A stretch of DNA of 64,000 nucleotides, taken from Paenibacillus sp. RC67 (GTDB lineage: Bacteria; Bacillota; Bacilli; Paenibacillales; NBRC-103111). The notes under the pieces were generated by a model. It made no database searches, was not told the DNA's origin, and worked only from the letters and a program-made list of their open reading frames with translations. Shown here one piece after another: positions 14,803 through 23,744 of the stretch. Within the stretch, counting starts at the first letter, position 1. Each line of letters opens with the position of its first letter. Both the position numbers and the translations under genes were made by a program. Location: the NCBI RefSeq assembly GCF_030020805.1, contig NZ_CP125098.1, positions 2,026,001 through 2,090,000 on the forward strand. The letters are read 5' to 3'.

Positions 14803-15774
14803 ATGATCCATCAGAGATCACTGGAGGAGCAGGATCAACGAATAATGGAGGATGCTTCTTTACTTACACAAACAAGCATAGTATGGACTAGGGAGCAGGA
14901 AAACGCAGCCAGAGAAGCAGACGGAGGAATTCCCGCTCAGCCCCATTTACTGATAAATGAGGACAGGCAGAATGGCTCTCTGTTAGAGAGAGAATCGCTG
15001 AGAAGCCGGTACAAAGGGATTTTGCTTTATCGGCTCACGTATATCAGTGAAGGTTTACAGGTTAAAGGATACTTGGCTGTCCCAGAGGGCAATTCTACAA
15101 CAACTTCCTACCCTGGGCTCATCTACTGCCGAGGCGGTATTCGCAAAGTAGGTATGGTGCGCAAACGGCGAATTATGTCCATGGCGAAGCGAGGATATGC
15201 CGTGTTTGCGCCTTTCTACCGTGGGAATGAAGGGGGCGAGGGGCGCGAGGATTTTGGCGGGGAAGACCGCTTCGATGTGTTTCATGCGATTACGCTTGTA
15301 CAATCTTTACCGGAAGTAAAACCGGGGAAGATCCCGTTAATTGGATTTTCCCGTGGAGCCTTGATGGCTATGCTTGCGGCAAGACACTGTAACCAAGCAG
15401 GTCCCATTGTGGTTTGGGGTGGTGTTAGTGATCTGTTCGATACCTACGAGGAAAGGGTAGACTTGCGCCGTATGTTGAAGAGGGTCGTTGGACACCCGCG
15501 CAAGCAGAGCGAAGCGTACCAAGACCGTTCACCCGTGTATTGGCTTGACGAGCTGAACGTTCCGATATTAATCGTGCATGGAACGGCAGATACCCAGGTA
15601 AGTGTAGCTCAAGCACGTAAGCTGGCCGAAGGATTGGAGCGGGCAGGTAAGAATTACGCCATGGAGTTGTATGAGGGGCTGGAGCACCGTTTTCCGCGAG
15701 AAGCGGACGAAAAGGCGTTGGACTCGGTGTTTAATTGGATATCCGGCAAGCTGGAGATATCGAGGGAAGCTTGA
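14803..15774 (+). CDS. Alpha/beta hydrolase, prolyl-oligopeptidase (S9) type
   Basis: The product has about 323 residues from ATG 14803, with AAAGGAG 12 bases upstream; the ATG at 14773 lacks an RBS. The core contains an oxyanion-type strand YPGLIYCRGG, the nucleophile elbow GFSRGA (Ser, residue about 184), Asp in HGTADTQV and His in LEHRFPRE. This gives a complete Ser-Asp-His triad. The N-terminal about 90 residues replace a propeller with a short beta-rich region (YRLTYISEGLQVKGYLAVPEG), typical of single-domain acyl-peptidase/esterase relatives. It is probably cytoplasmic. The substrate (peptide or ester) is unknown. Confidence 0.8.
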   Translation: MIHQRSLEEQDQRIMEDASLLTQTSIVWTREQENAAREADGGIPAQPHLLINEDRQNGSLLERESLRSRYKGILLYRLTYISEGLQVKGYLAVPEGNSTTTSYPGLIYCRGGIRKVGMVRKRRIMSMAKRGYAVFAPFYRGNEGGEGREDFGGEDRFDVFHAITLVQSLPEVKPGKIPLIGFSRGALMAMLAARHCNQAGPIVVWGGVSDLFDTYEERVDLRRMLKRVVGHPRKQSEAYQDRSPVYWLDELNVPILIVHGTADTQVSVAQARKLAEGLERAGKNYAMELYEGLEHRFPREADEKALDSVFNWISGKLEISREA

Positions 15775-15821
15775 TGTTCCTCCTCTCCATTGGTATGATG
15801 CTTTTATGAAGGGGGAGTTCG

Positions 15822-17255
15822 ATGAATAACGGTTTTGCTTCTTTACAAATTGAGGATAGTTACGTACGGCGGTTGCAGGAAATGGAGATTGTAACGCCAT
15901 CACCGATACAGACCGAGGCTATTCCTGTCATTCTGGAGGGCAAGGATGTAGTTGCACAGTCTCAAACGGGATCAGGCAAAACATTAGCTTACACACTGCC
16001 GCTGCTGCATAAAATAGACAAGAATTCCAAAGAGGTTCAAGCTGTGGTTCTCGTGCCTACGCGTGAATTGGGCGTGCAGATCGTACAGACGCTGGAGCAG
16101 TTGACGGAAGGAAGCAGTATCCGTGTCCAGTCGTTAATAGGTGGAGCGGCTATTAGCAGACAGATCGATCGTCTCAAGCTGCGTCCTCAAGTCGTGGTGG
16201 GAACTCCGGGACGGGTGCTGGAGCTGCTGAAGCTGCGCAAGTTGAGCATGCATTACGTTCGCTATATGGTGGTCGACGAGGTCGATCAAGTGTTTGAATT
16301 AGGCTCTATGCATGAGGTGGAAGCGATATTCAAAGGCATGCAGCGGGAACGGCAAGCGCTATTCTTCTCTGCTACGCTGCCGGAACCGGTTCAGGCTGTC
16401 ATCGATCGCTGGATGAACGAGCCTGTATTCGTACAGGTGAATCCGGAGCAGCGAACGTCCCAGACGTTGGAGCATCTGTTTTTTGTCAGTGAAGAACGGG
16501 ATAAAATTGATACGCTTAGACGGATCATCCGATTGTACAATCCTACTGCGGCTATCGTTTTTATTAACGAAACGGATGATGTGGCGGAGGTTATCAGCAA
16601 GCTTCAGTTTGCAGGCCTATCCATCGAAGCCTTATACGGAGATGCTGGGAAACAAGATCGTGCGAAGGTGATGCAGTCATTTCGCAGTGGCAAATTCCAA
16701 CTGCTTCTAGCTACAGATATTGCGGCCAGAGGTCTCGACATCCCTCATGTGACGCATGTCATTAATCTTGATCCCCCAATTGATGCCGATCATTATGTTC
16801 ATAGGGTCGGACGTACAGGCAGGATGGGCAAAAAAGGGACGGCCATTTCCATCATTACGCCGAAGGAACGGTTTATTATCAACAAATTCTCCAAATCTCT
16901 CGGCATTATAATTGAGGAGAAAGAGATGGAGTTCGGTAAAGTAATCAATCCGGGAGAGCGCAGAGGCGGCGGCCCAAGGGCGGCAAATCGCACCCGAGTG
17001 GAACCGGTAAGAAGTGTGAACGGGGAAGCAGGTGGAGAAGCTCCAGCAGGCTCCTTGAGAGAGAATAATGCTAGGACGGAAGCTCCTAAAGCTAGAACAT
17101 CCTCGCTCGCGCCAAAGCTTAAAGCAAAGGCAGCAGCTGCCAAGCCAGCCACCATTGCTGATAAACGTAAAGCTGAACGGGAACGCTTGAAGGATCGCAA
17201 AAATAAAGGAGCGCCTCGCTGGCTTAAAGAGAAGCAGAACAAACCGAAATTATAA
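15822..17255 (+). CDS. DEAD-box RNA helicase (motif II reads DEVD)
   Basis: The 477-residue product has the helicase motifs in order: Q motif (PSPIQTEAIP), I (AQSQTGSGKT), Ia (PTRELG), Ib (TPGR), II (VDEVDQ), III (SAT), IV (AIVFINE), V (ATDIAARGLDIP) and VI (HRVGRTGR). Motif II is DEVD instead of DEAD, a tolerated but unusual change in this family. After residue about 375 comes a basic, Ala/Arg/Lys-rich, low-complexity tail ending KEKQNKPKL, likely for RNA or ribosome binding. Such proteins act in ribosome assembly, RNA decay and cold adaptation. The start has GGGGGAG upstream. The next gene begins 51 bp after the stop. Confidence 0.9.
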   Translation: MNNGFASLQIEDSYVRRLQEMEIVTPSPIQTEAIPVILEGKDVVAQSQTGSGKTLAYTLPLLHKIDKNSKEVQAVVLVPTRELGVQIVQTLEQLTEGSSIRVQSLIGGAAISRQIDRLKLRPQVVVGTPGRVLELLKLRKLSMHYVRYMVVDEVDQVFELGSMHEVEAIFKGMQRERQALFFSATLPEPVQAVIDRWMNEPVFVQVNPEQRTSQTLEHLFFVSEERDKIDTLRRIIRLYNPTAAIVFINETDDVAEVISKLQFAGLSIEALYGDAGKQDRAKVMQSFRSGKFQLLLATDIAARGLDIPHVTHVINLDPPIDADHYVHRVGRTGRMGKKGTAISIITPKERFIINKFSKSLGIIIEEKEMEFGKVINPGERRGGGPRAANRTRVEPVRSVNGEAGGEAPAGSLRENNARTEAPKARTSSLAPKLKAKAAAAKPATIADKRKAERERLKDRKNKGAPRWLKEKQNKPKL

Positions 17256-17306
17256 ACGTTGTTATTCATGTTGGAGGGAGTTCGGAGAGGAGCCGCTTAA
17301 GAGGTT

Positions 17307-17846
17307 ATGGGGAAGCTGCTGCGAGGAATAGTGTCGCTAGCTATAGTTTGTGCACTGCTGCTTGGCGCAGCCTACTGGTATGTTCAGCCTGAGCAGAAGT
17401 TGGATTTGAATTATTCGGAATTGCCGGTTCGGGAAAAAGTGGCGAATATGCTCACAAGCCGTAAGCTTGAAGTCCAACTGACCGAGCCTGAGGTGAACAG
17501 CTTGCTCAAAAAAGCGCTCGCTTCCCACACCCAGGTCAGTTCCGACCTTGAGATCACTGGAGCTCAGTTTTTTCTAGAAGGCAGCGAGTGGGTTGCTGAT
17601 GTCAATTTGTTGTACAAGGGCCAGTGGACATTTGGCGCGAAGCTTTATTTCGCTATGTCATGGAAAGAACCTTATTTGAAGGCAACTCACACAGCGACTA
17701 AAATCAAGGAGGCTTCAGTTCCCATTGAATGGTTCCATTTGAATCCTCTGCAAATTCAATTGAATGATTACGTACCTAAGCCTGCTGGAGTGCGGGATAT
17801 TGCATTTGAGGATCATGGCCTGCGTGTCGGATTGAAGCTAAGATAA
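17307..17846 (+). CDS. Membrane-anchored protein, YpmS/DUF2140-like
   Basis: The 179-residue product has one N-terminal membrane helix (GIVSLAIVCALLLGAAYWYV, residues 7-26) and an extracytoplasmic domain. It resembles the YpmS/DUF2140 group: PEQKLDLNYSELPV, then LTEPEVNSLLKKAL, then alternating strands ending GLRVGLKLR. The family has no assigned function. The gene follows the helicase with a short gap and may be co-transcribed. A terminator lies downstream. The family assignment is moderate; topology is well supported. Confidence 0.55.
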   Translation: MGKLLRGIVSLAIVCALLLGAAYWYVQPEQKLDLNYSELPVREKVANMLTSRKLEVQLTEPEVNSLLKKALASHTQVSSDLEITGAQFFLEGSEWVADVNLLYKGQWTFGAKLYFAMSWKEPYLKATHTATKIKEASVPIEWFHLNPLQIQLNDYVPKPAGVRDIAFEDHGLRVGLKLR

Positions 17847-17874
17847 CGAAAGTGGCTGTAATCATTTATACAAG

Positions 17875-17931
17875 TACCGGATAAAACTAACGGGGATTCA
17901 TAACTCGGAAGGTTATATCCGGTATTTTTTT
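17875..17931 (+). terminator. Terminator after the YpmS-like gene
   Basis: TACCGGATA (17875-17883) pairs with TATCCGGTA (17916-17924), followed by a T run. Confidence 0.7.
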
Positions 17932-18014
17932 GTTGGTTAGAAGGAATTGGTAAACAGCGAGGTGAATGTATTTCGTATTATGGCAACTTAATTGAAAGAA
18001 ATTGGAGGACAGCG

Positions 18015-18410
18015 ATGAAGTTCTATGTAGCATCTAGTTTCCGCAATGTAGATATTGTTAGGTATGTAGCTAATCAGCTTATCAATAAAGGATTTATCCA
18101 GACGCTTGATTGGACACGATATGAAGCGGAAATTTCAACCATTGAACAATTGAAGGAAATAGCCCAATGTGAAAAAAACGCAGTCTACGAAGCAGATTTT
18201 ATTATTGTTATATTGCCTGCAGGAAAAGGAAGTCATATAGAATTAGGCATGGCGATCGGACAAGCCAAAAAGATTTATCTTTATTCACCGAAAGATGAAG
18301 TTCATGATCTGGCTACCACAAGCAGCTTTTATCATTTAGATGAGGTGGATACTTTTACTGGAACGGTTGAAGAATTGATTGAATATGTTTGTACGAGGTC
18401 CACGAGATAG
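18015..18410 (+). CDS. Nucleoside 2-deoxyribosyltransferase-like protein
   Basis: The 131-residue Rossmann-like protein starts MKFYVASSFRN and contains DWT after beta-2, an acidic EADFIIVILPAGKGSHIELGMAIG block (residues about 60-83) and KKIYLYSP. The phosphate/sugar-binding GxGSxxELG pattern and the ASSFRN start are typical of the nucleoside 2-deoxyribosyltransferase / DNPH1 superfamily, which cleaves or transfers N-glycosidic bonds of (deoxy)nucleosides. The Glu of HIELG is the likely catalytic nucleophile. Many Bacillus members are labelled only group-specific proteins. The RBS TGGAGGA precedes ATG 18015. AT content appears higher than in flanking genes. Confidence 0.65.
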   Translation: MKFYVASSFRNVDIVRYVANQLINKGFIQTLDWTRYEAEISTIEQLKEIAQCEKNAVYEADFIIVILPAGKGSHIELGMAIGQAKKIYLYSPKDEVHDLATTSSFYHLDEVDTFTGTVEELIEYVCTRSTR

Positions 18411-18420
18411 GAGCGTTAAA

Positions 18421-18595
18421 GTGAAAAAATTTGTAATCATTGCTGCGCTGGTAATTATGTTCGGATGTTCATCAGCTACTTAAAATGTGCCCCGATTATA
18501 ACTTCGAAACAATTGACGAGAAAACAAAGGAAAAGCTGGTACAAGCTATCGGAACCAATGATTGGTATCCGTTGTCAAACCGGTTACCCATATAA
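18421..18595 (+). pseudogene. Remnant of a small lipoprotein gene
   Basis: GTG 18421 encodes a 20-residue lipoprotein signal (MKKFVIIAALVIMFGCSSAT) with a lipobox-like FGC, then stops at 18483. The next frame (from ATG 18485) continues with a plausible mature sequence (CPDYNFETIDEKTKEKL, WYPL) to a stop at 18595. A one-base shift just after the lipobox would fuse the two into a lipoprotein of about 57 residues. It is very short, so a decayed or truncated gene is the likeliest reading. Confidence 0.45.
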
Positions 18596-18641
18596 TCCAT
18601 TGTTTCAGTAGTTGCCCAGCTTACTATGCGAGATATCAGGG

Positions 18642-19808
18642 TTACCTGTGACCTTTACCGCGCATTTCTTTATGAATCTTTTTCCAGCGGTCTTTCTCTG
18701 CCCGCGCTGCGGCAGCATCCGCCTTTCGCTCCATGTAGGCAAGTTCCTTTTGAAGCTTACGGAAGCTTGCGAACCGCTCCGGATCGAGCTGTCCGTCGGC
18801 TAATGCAGCTTGAATAGCGCAGCCAGGCTCATTATGATGACCGCAATCGGCAAAACGGCAGCTCGCCGCAAGAGCTTCAACGTCCTGGAACGCCATATCC
18901 ATAGATGCGCTACCTTCCCAAAGGTGCAGCTCCCGCATTCCGGGTGTATCAATAATGAGTGCGCCGTTCGGCAAGACTACCAGCTCGCGATGGGTTGTCG
19001 TATGCTTGCCGCGATCATCGCCTTCACGTATGTCGCCTGTTTTTTGTCGCTGCTCACCGTAAAGGCTGTTCAGCAGGGTTGATTTGCCTGCACCTGATGA
19101 GCCTAGAAGAGCTATCGTTTCACCTTGCTTTAGTGTTCGGACTATATCCTCGGTACCCCCATCCGCCAAGCTATTTACGCAGTAAATCGGAACCCCAAAG
19201 GCAATCGATTCGACCTCACTTCGTTTGGCTTCGGCATCGCTATCCTCGCACAAATCCTTTTTGGTAAGGACAATTTCGGGCGTTGAGCCGCTTTCGTATG
19301 CAGTTAGCAGATAGCGTTCAAGCCGCCGCACATTAAAATCTCGGTTTAAAGCCATAACAAGAAAGACGCGGTCTACATTGGTTGCCACGATCTGTTCTTC
19401 CGTTGTTTGCCCCGCCACTTTTCTAGAAAACTTGCTTTTTCTTGCATAGACTCCATGGATGATAGCTTTACGTTCATCAGGGAGCTTCTTCATCCATACC
19501 CAATCGCCAACGGCAGGGTAGTCATCACGAACGGACGCCTCATAACGGTATTTACCAGATAGCTCTCCCAACCATTCACCGTCTTCGGAATAAATGCGGT
19601 ACAGGTGCGTGTGTTCCAACGCAACGCGTCCGATATCATAATTTTCTTTTCGCTGATTTGCAAAAAAAGGTTGATAGCCAAAAGCCTCTAAAGGTAACTG
19701 TTCTTGCTTATTAATAATGCTCCCACCATGCTTTCTGTTCAATGTGTTTATTTCTCTCAGCTTGCGCCGTACTAGCGTATACATGGAATTCACCGTATTC
19801 ACTGACAC
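18642..19808 (-). CDS. rsgA: Ribosome small-subunit-dependent GTPase RsgA (long paralogue type)
   Basis: The 388-residue product is a circularly permuted GTPase. An OB-like domain (residues about 60-130) is followed by G4 TKKD (182-185), then P-loop GSSGAGKST (236-244), then G3 DTPG (287-290). A zinc-binding segment follows with Cys317, Cys322, His324 and Cys330. RsgA helps late maturation of the 30S subunit. The first about 35 residues are not part of the usual family; GTG 19808 is the farthest upstream start, and later GTG/ATG codons are possible, so the true N-terminus is uncertain. It resembles the longer RsgA paralogues rather than the one in the prkC locus. The C-terminus is a Lys/Arg-rich helix. 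Confidence 0.9.
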   Translation of the reverse strand: MSVNTVNSMYTLVRRKLREINTLNRKHGGSIINKQEQLPLEAFGYQPFFANQRKENYDIGRVALEHTHLYRIYSEDGEWLGELSGKYRYEASVRDDYPAVGDWVWMKKLPDERKAIIHGVYARKSKFSRKVAGQTTEEQIVATNVDRVFLVMALNRDFNVRRLERYLLTAYESGSTPEIVLTKKDLCEDSDAEAKRSEVESIAFGVPIYCVNSLADGGTEDIVRTLKQGETIALLGSSGAGKSTLLNSLYGEQRQKTGDIREGDDRGKHTTTHRELVVLPNGALIIDTPGMRELHLWEGSASMDMAFQDVEALAASCRFADCGHHNEPGCAIQAALADGQLDPERFASFRKLQKELAYMERKADAAAARAEKDRWKKIHKEMRGKGHR

Positions 19809-20036
19809 TCATAGATCATCACTCCCGTTCACAGAAGATAGCCTCAGTATAGACAAGACGGTGTCAAATCAACAGGGGAAGAATGAATATAAAAAGACTT
19901 TACATCATCGGGCTTGTGCCGAATCGAACTCTTTTCGTTTATATTCCGTTTAAATAAGTATCGTAATCTTTACTGGCAGGGAAATTCCTTTAAGGAACGG
20001 ATCTAATTAAAAAGATTGGATAGGAGATGGATATGT

Positions 20037-21797
20037 ATGAGTAAGGAGCAGCAACCGGGGAAGTGGCGGTTATTTATACAATTAATCAAGCAAACGAAGC
20101 CTTCCAAGTGGAAGCTTGGCATAGCGATAGGGCTAAGTGTAATATCTACAGTCGTAGGGCTGATAGTACCTTTATTTACAAGAAACCTCGTGGACAGCTT
20201 CTCGCTGACATCGATAGAACCCAAACAAATTGTTCTGCTTGTTTTGACATTTACAGCACAAGCCATAGCTGGTGGACTAGGGATATATTTATTGAACCAT
20301 GTAGGTCAACAAATTGTCGCTAATTTGCGGGATCGGCTGTGGAAGAAGCTATTGGCTTTAACGATTCCTTATTACGATAATAATCGGACTGGAGAGACGA
20401 TCAGCCGGATGACGAACGACACCGGAGTCGTGAAAGGGCTCATTTCGGAGCATCTTACAAACTTTTTTAACGGAGTCATTTCCATTATCGGTTCTATTAC
20501 GATATTGCTGTTCCTGGATTGGAAGATGACACTGATTATGCTGCTGGCTGTTCCGCTGGCCGTCGCAATCCTGCTTCCGGTAGGACGCCAAATGTTCCTT
20601 ATCTCCAAGGGGCTGCAGGATGAAACGGCCAAGTTTACGGGGATTTTGACGCAGGTTTTATCCGAAATTCGTCTTGTGAAGTCGTCTAATGCAGAGCCGC
20701 TGGAATATGAAGCGGGCAAATCCGGTATTATGAAGCTGTTTCAATTCGGCGTGAGAGAGGGCAAGGTTCAAGCGTTGATCTCTCCGTTAATTTCATTCGT
20801 TCTCATGGCACTGCTGGTCGTGATAATCGGTTACGGTGGAATGCGAGTATCGTCCGGTATACTGACTGCTGGTGAGCTGGTCGCGTTTATTTTGTACCTT
20901 ATTCAAATCATCATGCCGATGACCCAGATAACTCAATTTTTCACCCAGCTGCAAAAAGCAGTAGGAGCGACGGAACGCATTATCGCTACACTGGACTCAG
21001 AAGAAGAAGATATCGCTCGTGGACGGCAGCTTAACGATGCGAATCAGACGATTACGGTAGATCATTTAACATTCGGCTACGATGGTGGGGATGCTGTTCT
21101 AAAGGACATTCATTTTACATTAGAGTCAGGAAAAGTGACGGCTATTGTCGGGCCAAGCGGTGGCGGCAAGACGACGCTGTTTTCCTTGCTGGAGCGCTAT
21201 TATCATCCACAAAGCGGAACGATCCGGATAGGAGGGGATGATATTGAGGAATATTCGCTGCAATCATGGAGAAGCAAGATCGGCTATGTTTCCCAGGAAA
21301 GTCCGCTCCTATCGGGTACAATCCGTGAAAATATTACTTACGGGTTGGATCGCAAGGTTACAGATTCAGAGCTTCAGCAAGCTGCCGAAATGGCTTATGC
21401 TGACATGTTTATTAACGAGTTGGCTAATGGCTACGATACGGAAGTCGGAGAGAGGGGAGTTAAGCTATCAGGAGGCCAGCGTCAAAGGATAGCGATAGCC
21501 CGGGCTCTTCTCAGAGACCCTAAAATATTGATGCTTGATGAGGCGACCTCCAGCTTGGACAGCAAGTCTGAAATTGTCGTGCAGGAGGCATTGAAAAACT
21601 TGATGAAAGGCAGAACGACACTCGTTATTGCCCATAGGCTGTCCACGGTTGTGGATGCTAACCAAATCTTGTTTATTGAAAAAGGAACGATTACGGGGAA
21701 AGGGACTCATGAGGAGCTGCTGCAGTCTCACGACTTATATAAAGAATTTGCAACGCAGCAGCTGCGGATTCAAGAGCCTGTACACCAGCAAAGCTAA
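20037..21797 (+). CDS. Multidrug ABC exporter, half-transporter (BmrA/LmrA-like)
   Basis: The product has 586 residues from ATG 20037 (AGGAGATGG 7-10 bases upstream). Six transmembrane helices fill residues about 25-300, with the intracellular-loop motif [17 protein letters not shown]. The nucleotide-binding domain has Walker [11 protein letters not shown]-loop GYVSQES, signature LSGGQRQR, Walker B ILMLDEAT and the H-loop IAHRLS. One polypeptide carries both domains, so it works as a homodimer. The closest known type is B. subtilis BmrA (YvcC), which exports hydrophobic drugs. No leader peptide like bmrB was recognised. A shared terminator closes the gene. Confidence 0.9.
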   Translation: MSKEQQPGKWRLFIQLIKQTKPSKWKLGIAIGLSVISTVVGLIVPLFTRNLVDSFSLTSIEPKQIVLLVLTFTAQAIAGGLGIYLLNHVGQQIVANLRDRLWKKLLALTIPYYDNNRTGETISRMTNDTGVVKGLISEHLTNFFNGVISIIGSITILLFLDWKMTLIMLLAVPLAVAILLPVGRQMFLISKGLQDETAKFTGILTQVLSEIRLVKSSNAEPLEYEAGKSGIMKLFQFGVREGKVQALISPLISFVLMALLVVIIGYGGMRVSSGILTAGELVAFILYLIQIIMPMTQITQFFTQLQKAVGATERIIATLDSEEEDIARGRQLNDANQTITVDHLTFGYDGGDAVLKDIHFTLESGKVTAIVGPSGGGKTTLFSLLERYYHPQSGTIRIGGDDIEEYSLQSWRSKIGYVSQESPLLSGTIRENITYGLDRKVTDSELQQAAEMAYADMFINELANGYDTEVGERGVKLSGGQRQRIAIARALLRDPKILMLDEATSSLDSKSEIVVQEALKNLMKGRTTLVIAHRLSTVVDANQILFIEKGTITGKGTHEELLQSHDLYKEFATQQLRIQEPVHQQS

Positions 21798-21801
21798 ATG
21801 C

Positions 21802-21841
21802 AAAAAGCAGAGGAGAATGAAAGTTCCCTCTGCTTTTTATT
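21802..21841. terminator. Bidirectional terminator
   Basis: AAAAAGCAGAG (21802-21812) pairs with CTCTGCTTTTT (21828-21838). It sits between convergent gene ends with T runs in both directions. Confidence 0.75.
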
Positions 21842-21847
21842 GATTGC

Positions 21848-23461
21848 TTATTTTTTTCGTTTATTCACATAGGAGGCATAGACAATTTCGCCTGTATCCA
21901 GCTTTGCAATTTCGTCATTGGTCCAACCGGCAATTTTATTGTTGCCTTTGACTCCAGTAAGCTTAATTTTGTATTTCGTTTCCAGGTAGCTGTCGAGTTC
22001 AGGCATATCTGCTTCGGTGAGCTCTCTAAGCTTCTTCTTGCCATTCAGCTGTCCCATTAAAATACCGATCGTTTCGGCTGCCGTACTTGTATTCGGTTGA
22101 ATCCTTGCGCTCCCGAATGCGATGGCGGATGCACCGACGTTTTTCCCTGCCATAATGACATTATCGTAATTTTTCAGTAGAAAGCTCCGTAGCGGCATGC
22201 CGTATTTATCGGGACGTCCCATCTCGATGCCCCATTTATTGGCACTCGTTCCTTGAAGATCAAGCGGGTAACCGGCTATGCTGACATTATCCCAGAACAT
22301 TTTGGCCCCGAGCATGTCCGATGGCTTCAACACGTAATCCGATTCGTAATGATTGTATTCGCGAATGTATAAATAATTAGGAAAGCCATTCAGCTCGGCG
22401 TTTTCCCAGCCTACAATGTTTTTGCGGAAGTGATTCAGGATAAGCGGGATTTCCTTCTTCCCAAGCTCCATCGCATCAGCAATCGATTTGTCGTTGCTAG
22501 GATCAACGGTATAGATCAGGAATGCGTTAATGATAACTTCCCCATCCCGCTGGTTTACAGCGTTCAGCCCCCGCAGGAACACTCTGTCGTTGCTTGGCTT
22601 GTACGCGTTTGTCATGCCGCTCAGTCCGATAGCAAAGCTATCGTCGACCGACCCGCCTCCATACTTGGCTTTACGCTGCTCTGGCGTCATGTTGTTGAAG
22701 CTGGTTTTGAATTTGTTCCAATCGACATTTTTAAATTTCATCATCATGCCCGAGCTCATATATTCGATGTTATTTTGTCCGTAGAAGGCTTCAAGACCTG
22801 GCATACGAGTAGCGTCGAGCTTGCTGAGCAGAGCTGCGTAGTCGGTATTATCTACGAAGTAATCCGCTTTAATATTTTTCTTGGCGCCATCTTTTCCGGC
22901 GTAAGTGATTGATTCAATGGCATGCGGTCCGAACTTGCCGGGGATCTGCTTAACGTCTTGAATTTTAATTCCCGATTCGACGGGAATATCTTTTTTGAGC
23001 TTATCAAAGTACTGCGTGAATTCAGGCAGCTTGCGGATTTTGGCGTTGCGGAAGCCGTCAAACAGCTCCTTCGCCCGTCCTTGAACTAAGGAGTGATATT
23101 GATCGTCCCTTGTTTCGTCCAAGAACAGCATTTCTCCTTGAAGTACTTGTCCGCCAAATGCCTCTCTAGGGTCCAGCACCTTCACCTTCAGCCCTTCATC
23201 TGCTGCTGCTCGAGCAAGGTACATCCCCTCTAACTCGCTTCCTAGTACCACAACATCGACCTTTTCTGATGGAATCGGCGGCTCCGGCGTCGGTGTAGGA
23301 GCAATGGCCTGTGGCTTATTTCCAGACTCTGCCGTTGCGGAGGCTCCCGGATTTTGCTGTGCTCCGCCGCCCCCAAAGTGCATAACCGAGTAGACTGCAC
23401 CTGCAGCTACCAAAGCCAAAACGGACAGACTGACGGATAATCTTTTTCCATTCCATTTCAT
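21848..23461 (-). CDS. Membrane-anchored or exported FAD-dependent oxidoreductase
   Basis: ATG 23461 is the likely start, with GGGGGAGG upstream on the minus strand; the frame remains open to a TTG at 23482 within that RBS. The 537-residue product has a hydrophobic N-terminal segment (SVSLSVLALVAAGAVYSVM), a Pro/Thr linker, then a dinucleotide-binding start VDVVVLGSELEGMYLARAA. FGGQV near the FAD and the C-terminal KNVGASAIAFGSARIQP block belong to the FAD_oxidored group. The classic GxGxxG is GSELEG, a divergent form. The domain is predicted outside the membrane; no Tat motif is seen, so folding with FAD after Sec export would be unusual. The substrate is unknown. Confidence 0.75.
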   Translation of the reverse strand: MKWNGKRLSVSLSVLALVAAGAVYSVMHFGGGGAQQNPGASATAESGNKPQAIAPTPTPEPPIPSEKVDVVVLGSELEGMYLARAAADEGLKVKVLDPREAFGGQVLQGEMLFLDETRDDQYHSLVQGRAKELFDGFRNAKIRKLPEFTQYFDKLKKDIPVESGIKIQDVKQIPGKFGPHAIESITYAGKDGAKKNIKADYFVDNTDYAALLSKLDATRMPGLEAFYGQNNIEYMSSGMMMKFKNVDWNKFKTSFNNMTPEQRKAKYGGGSVDDSFAIGLSGMTNAYKPSNDRVFLRGLNAVNQRDGEVIINAFLIYTVDPSNDKSIADAMELGKKEIPLILNHFRKNIVGWENAELNGFPNYLYIREYNHYESDYVLKPSDMLGAKMFWDNVSIAGYPLDLQGTSANKWGIEMGRPDKYGMPLRSFLLKNYDNVIMAGKNVGASAIAFGSARIQPNTSTAAETIGILMGQLNGKKKLRELTEADMPELDSYLETKYKIKLTGVKGNNKIAGWTNDEIAKLDTGEIVYASYVNKRKK

Positions 23462-23744
23462 AACTTGCTGTTCCTCCCCCAATCCTTACCTGACTTGCTC
23501 CTTTAAGGATTTCTTTTTCCCTAAAAAAAAGCAATACAAAAATAGTCTACCATTTTTCTGATGCCTGTTCAAAAGACCCCCACAAACATTTTGGGGTAGG
23601 CGAAACATTGTAGTAAATCCAGGAACTCTTCGCGAAGGTTCTGATTCACTAGATCATGAATATCCATCGACCGGTGCCTACGGTTGCCTGCAGCAATATT
23701 GGCGCCAAACACAACTATTATTTATGAATAAGGGAGATATGATG

